NCBI RefSeq assembly: GCF_003364315.1
Contig: NZ_NXLS01000009.1
Span: 1-64,000 of the forward strand
Length of the DNA: 64,000 nucleotides
Reading direction: 5' to 3'
From: Helicobacter ganmani
GTDB taxonomy: Bacteria; Campylobacterota; Campylobacteria; Campylobacterales; Helicobacteraceae
Shown here: positions 9,205 to 17,149 of the stretch, piece after piece
Layout of the letters: every line of letters begins with the position of its first letter
Position numbering within the stretch: position 1 is the first letter of the stretch
Position numbers and translations under genes: made by a program
The notes under the pieces: model-generated
What the model saw: the letters and a program-made list of their open reading frames with translations, nothing else
Told to the model about the DNA's origin: nothing
Databases searched by the model: none

Positions 9205-9792
9205 TTAATGTTCCTGCTTTAATTTTTGCTCTTTTAAGCTTTCTTTCAAAATTTGTGTTTCTTCTGTAACAAAATCCGCACTCTGCGTGTAATTTCGTTG
9301 TTTTATCTTGACAAAAGATTTTAAAATTTCGCTAACACTTTGCAGACTCAAAAGCACAAATCCAAGCACCACGAAAGATTTAAAAACAAAATAATAAGGA
9401 ATCTTTCCATTTTGCGAGGATTCACCCATTTTATAAGATTGAATCGTAAAATCCAAACCATACTTTATCATCACCAAACAAAAGGGCAAAATAAAAAATA
9501 GATTCACCAAAAGAAAACCAATAACTTTTGTTTTGTCGCTATAATGCGCATAAAGCAAATCAATGCGTACATGTTTGTCTTTTTGTAATGTCCAAGAAAA
9601 TGCCAAAAGAACCATTAAAGCAAAACAATAAAGACTAAAATCGTCTAATTTGCTATTCACATAAGAAAAATTGAGCGCAAGTGCAAGCCCGAAAGTAAGC
9701 AAACATAAGACCCATAATGCAACGCCAGAAATACAAGAGGCAATCAAACTCAAGCTATTTAAAACGCGTGCAATTTTTAAGATTTTCTGCAT
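9205..9792 (-). CDS. TRAP transporter small permease subunit (DctQ family)
   Basis: 195 residues with four hydrophobic segments. The second ends at SWTLQKDKHVRIDLLYAHY, whose charged HVRIDL motif is the hallmark of DctQ. The charged C-terminal tail (about 165-195) is cytoplasmic and rich in Lys, Glu and Gln. First gene of the three-gene operon; its promoter would lie in the 9793-10041 gap. Confidence 0.88.
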   Translation of the reverse strand: MQKILKIARVLNSLSLIASCISGVALWVLCLLTFGLALALNFSYVNSKLDDFSLYCFALMVLLAFSWTLQKDKHVRIDLLYAHYSDKTKVIGFLLVNLFFILPFCLVMIKYGLDFTIQSYKMGESSQNGKIPYYFVFKSFVVLGFVLLSLQSVSEILKSFVKIKQRNYTQSADFVTEETQILKESLKEQKLKQEH

Positions 9793-10041
9793 TTGGAGGA
9801 TTTCCTAATTTAAATTAAAGATTAAGAATTGAATTTATATCAAAAATATCAATAAATTTCAAGCAATAAATTGGGATTCCCATATCCTTGAAGGTAAGAT
9901 TCCATATTTTATGGATTACTTTGCTACACTTGCAAGCAACAGAAAAAATCACAAAGACAAAAAATAGCAAAATCTTTAAGCTAAGATTTTAAAAAAATCC
10001 TTACAATATAGATTTTATTTTAAAAATCTAAAGGAATCCTT
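9793..10041. promoter_or_regulatory. divergent promoter region of the TRAP operon and terC
   Basis: Non-coding gap. On the plus strand TACAAT (10002-10007) is a probable -10 for terC. Just upstream lies the palindrome AAAATCTT-TAAGCT-AAGATTTT (9969-9990), which could be an operator or a weak terminator. A short GGTAAGATTCCATATTTTATGGATTA stretch (9891-9916) resembles the edges of the dispersed repeat but lacks its full form. Confidence 0.4.
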
Positions 10042-10785
10042 ATGTTTGAATGGATTGCAAACCCTGAAATGTGGATTGCATTGGTAACCTTGATTGCCCT
10101 TGAAATCGTGCTTGGAATTGATAATATTATTTTTATCGCAATTCTTGTGGGACGATTACCCAAAGAACAGCGACAGAAAGCGCGTATTTTGGGACTATCT
10201 CTTGCAATGATTACCCGCCTCTTGCTTCTTCTTTCACTCTTTTGGATTATGAAACTCACTGCGCCCTTATTTAGTGTTTTGGGGCAAGACATTTCGGGAC
10301 GCGATTTAATTTTGATTCTTGGGGGACTTTTCTTGATTGGCAAATCTACTTTAGAGATTCACCACGATATAGAGGAGGCAGACGAATCTAAACCTCAAGA
10401 TTCCCTACAATCAAGTGCAAAAAAAGGCTTTATTAATGTGCTAATTCAAATTGCAATATTAGACATTGTTTTTTCATTGGATTCTGTGATTACCGCAGTG
10501 GGAATGGTTAGCAACATTGAAATTATGATGCTCGCAGTGATTGTAGCAGTAGGTGTAATGATGATTGCAAGCAAGGGAATTTCCGAATTTGTAGAAAATA
10601 ATCCGACAATTAAAATTTTAGCTCTTGCATTTTTGATTTTAGTCGGCGTTACACTTGTCGCAGAAGGTTTGAATTTCCATATTTCTAAGGCTTATATTTA
10701 TTTTGCAATGGCATTCTCTCTTGGTGTGGAATCTATTAATATTTATATCAAGAAAAAACGAATTGCACAAAAAAATCAACATTAA
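10042..10785 (+). CDS. TerC family integral membrane protein
   Basis: 247 residues, about seven hydrophobic segments. The family signatures are EIVLGIDNIIFIAI (about residues 21-34) and DIVFSLDSVITAVGM (about 148-162), whose Asp residues in the membrane are thought to bind metal ions. TerC/YgdQ/Alx proteins have been linked to manganese export and metalation of exported proteins. The start ATG follows AAGGAAT. The tautomerase gene follows after 9 bases. Confidence 0.9.
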   Translation: MFEWIANPEMWIALVTLIALEIVLGIDNIIFIAILVGRLPKEQRQKARILGLSLAMITRLLLLLSLFWIMKLTAPLFSVLGQDISGRDLILILGGLFLIGKSTLEIHHDIEEADESKPQDSLQSSAKKGFINVLIQIAILDIVFSLDSVITAVGMVSNIEIMMLAVIVAVGVMMIASKGISEFVENNPTIKILALAFLILVGVTLVAEGLNFHISKAYIYFAMAFSLGVESINIYIKKKRIAQKNQH

Positions 10786-10794
10786 AGGAATCCT

Positions 10795-11034
10795 ATGCCT
10801 TATGTGAATATCAAAATCACACGAGAAAATGGCACACCCACAAAGGAGCAAAAACAACGCATTATACAAGGCATTACAGAGATTCTAAGTGAGGTTTTGG
10901 GTAGAGATTCCGCTTCGCTTGTCGTTGTCATTGATGAGATTGACTGCGATAACTATGGAATCGGGGGCACTACAATTACCCAAAAACGCAAACAACAAAG
11001 CTTAAACCCACCAAACAAGGTAAAAACCAAATGA
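10795..11034 (+). CDS. 4-oxalocrotonate tautomerase family protein
   Basis: 79 residues. After loss of the initiator Met, the N-terminal Pro (MPYVNIKITR) is the catalytic base of this superfamily; Arg10-like and downstream residues are also present. Small 4-OT proteins of this kind (H. pylori HP0924/DmpI type) tautomerise 2-hydroxymuconate in vitro, but the biological substrate in Helicobacter is unknown. The stop codon overlaps the polA start (ATGA), so the two are translationally coupled. Confidence 0.88.
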   Translation: MPYVNIKITRENGTPTKEQKQRIIQGITEILSEVLGRDSASLVVVIDEIDCDNYGIGGTTITQKRKQQSLNPPNKVKTK

Positions 11035-13748
11035 AAACACTGACAATAATTGATACTTTCGGATTCCTTTTTCGCAGTTATTTTGCCCTACCCCCGCTCA
11101 AAAACCACGATGGATTCCCTACAGGATTGCTGACGGGATTTGCAAAACTTATTTTGCAACTCTACAAGGATTATCCGCAAGATTATTTAGTTTTCGCGCT
11201 AGATTCCAAAGAAGAAAATTTCCGCAAAAGCATTGACCCACTTTATAAAGCGAATCGCCCAGAAGCTCCACAAGATTTGCAGCTACAACTCAAAGTTGCG
11301 ATTGAATGGGTAGAACAAATGGGATTTAGAAACATTTCTATTGCAGGTTATGAAGCAGACGATGTTATCGCTTCTATCAACAAACAAGCCAATCGCCTCA
11401 ATGTCCAAGTACGCATTATCAGCCACGACAAAGACCTTTACCAACTCATTAATGACAACACCTTTCTCTTTGACCCCAAGAAAAAAAAAGAAATCCACAT
11501 CGCAGATTGCATAGACAAATATGGAGTAACCCCAGCGCAATTTATAGATTTTCAGAGTCTTGTGGGGGATAGTTCGGATAATATTCCCGGTGTCAAAGGA
11601 ATTGGAGCAAAAGGCGCGGCAGGATTATTGCACAATTTCCACAGCCTTAATGGAATCTACGAAAACATTGATAAAATTGCTTCTAAGCGCACACAAGAAC
11701 TATTGAAAATTTACAAAGAGGACGCTTATCGCTCTTTGGAGCTTGTGCGCTTGCGTGAGGATTTGCTAGAGGATTTCAATCTCCAAGACTGCCAAATGCC
11801 ACATCAAAACCCATTATTAAAAATTACAGAATCACTCAAGGTATATGAAATTAATAGTGTGTTAAAAAAGATTCTGTCCAAAGATTCTGCTAAAAAATCT
11901 TTACACCTATTTGAAAACGCAACAAAAATCAGAGAATCGCAAGATTTTATCCCACAAACCCCCGCTCCAACACCTTTTCACTTTCAAGCGCATTTGTTAA
12001 ACACGGATACAAAATTGCAAGCATTTCTCCCAAAAATCACACGCGATTCCGTTGTGTCTTTTGATACAGAAACAACAAATTTAGATGTTTTTAATGCTAA
12101 AATCGTAGGGTTTTCTTTCAGTTTTGATGGCACAAATGCCTATTATGTGCCTTTAGCGCACAATTATCTAGGCGTAGAGGAACAGGTAAGTCAAGAGGTT
12201 GCGCTAGAATTTATCCAAGCACTTTTTAATGCCAAAGCCATTATCGGACATAATCTCAAATACGACTTAGAGATTCTACGCACAAACTTCGGCTTCTCTC
12301 CCAAAAATCCTTATAATATCAAGGATAGTATGCTTGTCGCGTGGCTTTACCAAAGTGATTTGCCTTGCAATTTGGATTCTTTAATGTTGCGGTATTTTAA
12401 GCACGAGATGATTCATTATAAAGATGTAGTAAAAAAGGGAGAAAACTTTTCGCAAATCTCCATAGAATACGCTTGCCAGTATGCTAGCGAGGACGCGGCG
12501 GCTTGTTATCAACTCTACCAAAAACTTACACACTTGCTCCCACCTAATCTACTTGAAGTCGCAGAATCTACGGAATTTCCGCTGATTACTTGCCTTGTCA
12601 ATATGGAGTTAAGCGGGACTAAAATTGACATTGAATATTTTAAAGAGTTAAAATCCGAAATGTCCGCCAAACTTTTGAATCTATCAGAGGAAATCTTCGC
12701 ACTTGCACAAAAAAACTTTAATCTAAATTCACCGCAGCAACTTTCTATTGTCTTGTTTGAGGATTTGAAACTCCAAAGTGGCAAAAAAACAAAATCCGGC
12801 TTAAGCACTTCCCAAATGGTATTAAATTCCCTTTTTGACGCGCACCCTATCGTGCCAAAGATTTTAGAATATCGTGAGCTTTTCAAGCTTTTTAGCACCT
12901 ATATAGAGCCTCTAATAGAACACGCTAAACTCAACGAATCGCATAAAATCTACACTTCTTTTATGCAAACAGGCACAAGCACTGGACGCTTAAGCTCCAA
13001 AAATCCGAATCTCCAAAATATTCCCGTCAAAACCGCACAAGGCAGACGCATACGACAAGGCTTCATCGCACAAGAAAACCACTTGCTCCTAAGCCTTGAT
13101 TATTCACAAATTGAATTGCGCCTTCTAGCGCATTTTTCGCAGGATAAGGCGATGATTGAAGCATTTTGCCACAATGCAGACATTCATCTTGAAACTGCCA
13201 AAAAAATTTTTGGTGGCGCAAAAGCGCAAGAAAAACGCGCCGTGGCAAAAAGTATTAACTTCGGACTTATCTATGGTATGGGACCCAAAAAACTCTCCGA
13301 AACATTAAAAATCAGTTATCAAGAGGCAAAAACCTACATTCAAAACTATTTTGAATCTTTTCCCACCGTGAAAGATTTTTTGAAAGCTCAAGAGGATTTT
13401 ATCCTAGAAAATGGTTATTCGCTTACGCTTCTAGGACGTATGCGCAAGTTTGACTTTCGCGGAATCCAAGAATACCAAAAGGCAGCATTTTTGCGTGAGG
13501 GTATCAATGCAATCTTTCAAGGAAGTGCCGCAGACATTATTAAAATGGCAATGAACGCTATCACGCAGGCAAACTTAGAATCCAAACTACTTTTGCAAGT
13601 GCATGATGAATTAATCTTTGAATCCCCGATAGCTTGTGCGGAATCCGAAGCAAAAAAAATCGCTTCCATTATGGAAAACATTACAAAGCTTAAGATTCCT
13701 CTTAGATGCTCTATTAGTATGGCAAAACATTGGGGCGACTTAAAATAA
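11031..13748 (+). CDS. polA: DNA polymerase I
   Basis: 905 residues with all three domains. The 5'-nuclease (about 1-290) includes FALDSKEENFRK and GDSSDNIPGVKGIGAKGA. The 3'-5' exonuclease (about 320-500) keeps the DxE pair in FDTETTNLD. The polymerase domain (about 510-905) has motif A DYSQIELRLLAHFS, motif B KSINFGLIYGMG and motif C VHDELIFE. It performs gap filling and primer removal in the cytoplasm. A run of nine A in 11481-11489 lies within the 5'-nuclease; the frame is intact. Confidence 0.97.
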   Translation: MKTLTIIDTFGFLFRSYFALPPLKNHDGFPTGLLTGFAKLILQLYKDYPQDYLVFALDSKEENFRKSIDPLYKANRPEAPQDLQLQLKVAIEWVEQMGFRNISIAGYEADDVIASINKQANRLNVQVRIISHDKDLYQLINDNTFLFDPKKKKEIHIADCIDKYGVTPAQFIDFQSLVGDSSDNIPGVKGIGAKGAAGLLHNFHSLNGIYENIDKIASKRTQELLKIYKEDAYRSLELVRLREDLLEDFNLQDCQMPHQNPLLKITESLKVYEINSVLKKILSKDSAKKSLHLFENATKIRESQDFIPQTPAPTPFHFQAHLLNTDTKLQAFLPKITRDSVVSFDTETTNLDVFNAKIVGFSFSFDGTNAYYVPLAHNYLGVEEQVSQEVALEFIQALFNAKAIIGHNLKYDLEILRTNFGFSPKNPYNIKDSMLVAWLYQSDLPCNLDSLMLRYFKHEMIHYKDVVKKGENFSQISIEYACQYASEDAAACYQLYQKLTHLLPPNLLEVAESTEFPLITCLVNMELSGTKIDIEYFKELKSEMSAKLLNLSEEIFALAQKNFNLNSPQQLSIVLFEDLKLQSGKKTKSGLSTSQMVLNSLFDAHPIVPKILEYRELFKLFSTYIEPLIEHAKLNESHKIYTSFMQTGTSTGRLSSKNPNLQNIPVKTAQGRRIRQGFIAQENHLLLSLDYSQIELRLLAHFSQDKAMIEAFCHNADIHLETAKKIFGGAKAQEKRAVAKSINFGLIYGMGPKKLSETLKISYQEAKTYIQNYFESFPTVKDFLKAQEDFILENGYSLTLLGRMRKFDFRGIQEYQKAAFLREGINAIFQGSAADIIKMAMNAITQANLESKLLLQVHDELIFESPIACAESEAKKIASIMENITKLKIPLRCSISMAKHWGDLK

Positions 13749-13830
13749 CTCCTATTCTCCTCGCAAAAAGCAAAAATCCACCAAAAATACAAAAAATTTC
13801 AAATTTTCTCAACCTTTTTCACTCATTTAA

Positions 13831-13861
13831 TTGACTTTTAAGGGGGGGGGGGGGGTATTAT
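13831..13861 (+). promoter_or_regulatory. autotransporter promoter with a poly-G spacer
   Basis: TTGACT (13831-13836) and TATTAT (13856-13861) have the form of -35 and -10 boxes. The 19-base spacer contains a run of 14 G. Loss of one or two G would give the optimal 17-18 spacing. Gain or loss of G by slippage would therefore change transcription strength, as in known phase-variable promoters. Confidence 0.6.
13842..13855 (+). repeat. poly-G tract of 14
   Basis: Uninterrupted run of 14 G in an AT-rich intergenic region, 43 bases before the autotransporter start. Such runs in Helicobacter and Campylobacter are hotspots for replication slippage. Confidence 0.95.
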
Positions 13862-13899
13862 TTTGACTTAAATTTATTTTAAAATTTAAGGAGTCAAAA
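13861..13899 (+). promoter_or_regulatory. inverted repeat spanning the ribosome-binding site of the autotransporter
   Basis: TTTTGACT (13861-13868) is exactly complementary to AGTCAAAA (13892-13899), and inner AAATTT arms (13870-13875 and 13882-13887) extend the symmetry. The AAGGAG ribosome-binding site (13888-13892) and the A of ATG lie in the right arm. It may be an operator, or an RNA hairpin if transcription begins upstream of 13861. Confidence 0.5.
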
Positions 13900-16800
13900 T
13901 GACAAAACTTTCATTGGCAGCAAGCAGAACGCTTGTAGGTTTCGGTGTGGTAGCATTGACTAGCACAGGTAGTTTTGCTGCACAGAAGAATATTGACAAC
14001 ACCCCCACAGGGACAAACGCATCTTTCACACAAAGTGGCAATAGCTATACTTGGAATGGCAAGGATAGCACAGGTGCAGCGGTAACTCAAGGCACAGACG
14101 ATGTAACTCTTACTTTAAGCGCGCCAACCACCGCTACCATAGGCACTCCACCCAAAGAAGTAAGTTCGTTTAACACAAACGCAAACAGCAGTGTAAAAAT
14201 CAATCTTCAACAAAATTCCAACACTGCTTTGGTTGCAGGAGACAAACTCACAATCAAAGGCGATAATGCAACAGATTCTCGCACACTTTATAACTTTGAT
14301 TTAAACGCAGGTGTGATTGACATAGGAGACGGGACAGCTCTCCTAAATCTTGAAGCAAATAGCGGAGAATCCAAGCTTGGCACGATTGTAGGACAAGCAA
14401 CAACTTTCAAAGACAAATCCACGCTCACGCTTAAAAACAATGGTTCAGTCAGTGCGACACAAGACTTGACTTTTGAGAATGGTTCTACGCTTGACTTACA
14501 AGGAAGTGGTTCGCTAAAAGTAGGTGGAAGTCTTAATATGACAGGCGCAGCAGGGACACCAAACATTCTCTACACAAACCCCAAAAATGTAGGCGCAATC
14601 AGTGTCGGAGGGAATGCTACTTTCACAAATTCAGAGATTGCTTTACAATCTAAAGATTTCAATCAACTAAGCTTTGATACACCCAAAGTGTTACTAAAAG
14701 GCGGTAAAGATTCCACAACCCTAGCAGGAGTTACTCTCACAAAAGATGCAAAGGGCAACTTCAACACAGCTGCCACAGCGGTAGCTGATACAAGCCTAAA
14801 AGTTGGAAGAGTAACCCTACAAAGAACAGCGGGAGATTGGCTAGGAAGAAGTATTAGCACAGAGTTGCAAAAAGATATTAATATGAGTTTAGGTGGCACA
14901 GATTCTGTTATAGGTGGTAATGCAGGCAATAGCTTCACTCAAAACTTTGGTCAAAATGCAGCAAACACCACAACAAACGGCTTTGTGGATTACACAAGTG
15001 CGAACAAGGTGATTTATGGACAAAATGCAAATGGAGAATTAACAAAAAGCAATATAGCAAATACAGATAAAACTGCTGCACTTGTCAATAATGGAATCTA
15101 TGTGCAAGGTAATGAAGTGTTACTAAGCAGTTATCTCATTAAAAATGTCGTCAATGGTAAATGGGTAGCAAATATCAACAATATGAGTAGCATTATTGAT
15201 AATGCAGCAACAAACTTATACACTTACAGAAATACTCTTACAGGCGGTTCCACTAATGCTAATACAATCTTAGATGCTAATGGAAAAGTCTTAGACACTG
15301 AATTCCAAAAAAAAGTTAATGGCGGAACATTAAAAGGAATCTACGACATAAGAGATGCACAAGTAACCGCTGCGGGTGGCACAGCTTCTACTGACGCAAA
15401 CGAAAGCAAGAGGAATGCGGCAGATAGAAAGGTTATCACAGACGATATATCTGCAAAACAAACTGCTTACAACAATGCACAAGCAGCTTACAATGCACTC
15501 TCTGATGCAGACAAGAAAAATCCTGCTAATCAAGTAGTAACAGCTTACAACACTGCAACTACGGATTTAGAGACAGCCAAAGATAGATTAACAACATTTG
15601 ATAAACAAATCTCTTTAATCAATGAGGGCAAATCTCTATGGATTCAAGCAGAGAAATCTGCAGCCACTTACACAAAGCTTACCACAGAAATATATAACGC
15701 TAATAACAATGGCGGAAATGCTCTGCTTAATGGACAAAAACTATACTTCAAGCAAGTAGCAGTCAAAGACGCACAAGGCAAAATCACAGGTTATAAAGAT
15801 ACAGAGAAACTTAACCGCGCAGGGATTAACCTCATCGCAAGCACGACCGATGTAGGCTCTCACACAGGATTAGCAGTAGGAATCTTTGATTCTTTACAAG
15901 AATCTGGGCTAAGCGAACTTGCAAGAGGCGATATTATGACAGACGCAGTGTGGAATGGTGGTCAAAGATGGAAAGGCTTAACCAACGATACCCATAACAA
16001 TGCCCGCTCTGTAACCAACTTCACAAACTCTGTAAGCACTGCAATCAATGTTTCTAATGATATGGCATTAGGAGATAGAATCGCAAGAGTACACAACCCT
16101 TATGGTGAGAAACTCGCAGCTGCAGGGGGAAGCGATGCGTATAATGACTTCTACCGCAGAACAAATGGAAGCGTTTGGGCAAATGCGTTTGGTGGAGCAA
16201 ATATCGTAGATGGCGAAAGTGGTGGCGTCTATGGAATCTCACTAGGTGCGGATAAACAAGTAGGCGATTCTGCGCTAATAGGTGTATATTTCACTTATGC
16301 AGACGCGGACTTGAAAGACAAGAGTGCAAAACAAAAATCCGATAACTTCAGACTAGGGATTTACTCCAATATTAAACTCTCCCCAAGCTGGGAATTGAAT
16401 CTTCACGGATTTGGACAACTTGCACAAACTGACCAATACACTTCTAAACTAGGAGAAGGATACTCAAGTGATTTTGATAAAAAATTCTTTGGTTTAAGTG
16501 GAAGTGTGGGTAAAATCATTGATTTTGAAAACAGCTTATATTTAAAACCTTTTGTAGGTTTGAATTACTACTATTCAAACAATCCTAGCTATACAGAAAA
16601 AGGTGGAAGCTTGCCTGTGAATGTCAATAAAATGCAAAACAATTCTATTAGTGTAGATGTGGGCTTAGAAGCTAGAAAATATTTCAACGAAACTTCTTAT
16701 CTCTTTGCTACTCCAAAAATTGAGCAATACTTGCTAAATGACGGAGACAATTATACTGCTTCCTTTGTGGGTTCTCCTCTCAATTTCAGTGTAAGTGCAA

Positions 16801-16970
16801 GTGATAAGCTTAAAACTTATGGACAAATTGTCGTAGGCGGAAGCTTCGGAATCACTGATGCTTTGAACATTGAGCTAGGACTTGGTGCAAAACAAATCCT
16901 TGCAAACAAAGTAGATGACAAAAACGAAACTTACCTAAGCGGAAATCTAGGATTAAAATATAAATTCTAA
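13899..16970 (+). CDS. autotransporter with C-terminal beta-barrel
   Basis: 1023 residues, type Va secretion. A signal peptide (about 1-27, cut after SFA) is followed by a passenger rich in Gly, Ser, Thr and Asn with beta-helix-like repeats (about 30-480). An Ala/Asp/Lys-rich segment (about 499-575) looks like a coiled coil. A linker then leads to a beta-barrel from about residue 750 (GSVWANAFGG) to the final GLKYKF, ending in Phe as outer-membrane proteins do. It resembles Helicobacter VacA-like and other autotransporters of unknown target. Expression is probably phase-variable because of the poly-G promoter spacer. No neighbouring gene explains its role. Confidence 0.9.
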   Translation: MTKLSLAASRTLVGFGVVALTSTGSFAAQKNIDNTPTGTNASFTQSGNSYTWNGKDSTGAAVTQGTDDVTLTLSAPTTATIGTPPKEVSSFNTNANSSVKINLQQNSNTALVAGDKLTIKGDNATDSRTLYNFDLNAGVIDIGDGTALLNLEANSGESKLGTIVGQATTFKDKSTLTLKNNGSVSATQDLTFENGSTLDLQGSGSLKVGGSLNMTGAAGTPNILYTNPKNVGAISVGGNATFTNSEIALQSKDFNQLSFDTPKVLLKGGKDSTTLAGVTLTKDAKGNFNTAATAVADTSLKVGRVTLQRTAGDWLGRSISTELQKDINMSLGGTDSVIGGNAGNSFTQNFGQNAANTTTNGFVDYTSANKVIYGQNANGELTKSNIANTDKTAALVNNGIYVQGNEVLLSSYLIKNVVNGKWVANINNMSSIIDNAATNLYTYRNTLTGGSTNANTILDANGKVLDTEFQKKVNGGTLKGIYDIRDAQVTAAGGTASTDANESKRNAADRKVITDDISAKQTAYNNAQAAYNALSDADKKNPANQVVTAYNTATTDLETAKDRLTTFDKQISLINEGKSLWIQAEKSAATYTKLTTEIYNANNNGGNALLNGQKLYFKQVAVKDAQGKITGYKDTEKLNRAGINLIASTTDVGSHTGLAVGIFDSLQESGLSELARGDIMTDAVWNGGQRWKGLTNDTHNNARSVTNFTNSVSTAINVSNDMALGDRIARVHNPYGEKLAAAGGSDAYNDFYRRTNGSVWANAFGGANIVDGESGGVYGISLGADKQVGDSALIGVYFTYADADLKDKSAKQKSDNFRLGIYSNIKLSPSWELNLHGFGQLAQTDQYTSKLGEGYSSDFDKKFFGLSGSVGKIIDFENSLYLKPFVGLNYYYSNNPSYTEKGGSLPVNVNKMQNNSISVDVGLEARKYFNETSYLFATPKIEQYLLNDGDNYTASFVGSPLNFSVSASDKLKTYGQIVVGGSFGITDALNIELGLGAKQILANKVDDKNETYLSGNLGLKYKF

Positions 16971-16990
16971 TGTCTTTGACGCAGGGCTCT

Positions 16991-17130
16991 GTCCTTGCGT
17001 CCTTGCAAGAATTACTTTAACTTTTCGTGGCAATCCGTAATCTAGGATTGCTTCTACTAAATTCTTCCTTGCTGAATTTTAGAAATTTCATCTCTCGCAA
17101 ACCCTTGCGAGAATTCCCTTGTCCTTGTAA
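16991..17130 (+). repeat. hairpin intergenic repeat, degenerate copies
   Basis: One copy (16991-17043) runs from GTCCTTGCG to CGTGGCAATCCGTAATC. A second, compact palindrome CTCGCAA-AC-CCTTGCGAG lies near 17094-17112. These lie between the converging autotransporter and methylase genes. Confidence 0.55.
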
Positions 17131-17149
17131 GCGGATTTAGTGGATTATC

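Noticed and set aside
11479-11490. Run of nine A in polA as a possible contingency site
   Set aside because: Encodes Lys residues in frame in an AT-rich genome; an essential repair enzyme is an unlikely phase-variable target.
11283-13248. Minus-strand frames within polA
   Set aside because: Antisense shadows of conserved polymerase codons; no ribosome-binding site or family resemblance.
14288-14938. Minus-strand frames inside the autotransporter gene
   Set aside because: Ser/Leu/Pro-rich shadows of the Gly/Thr/Asn-rich passenger.
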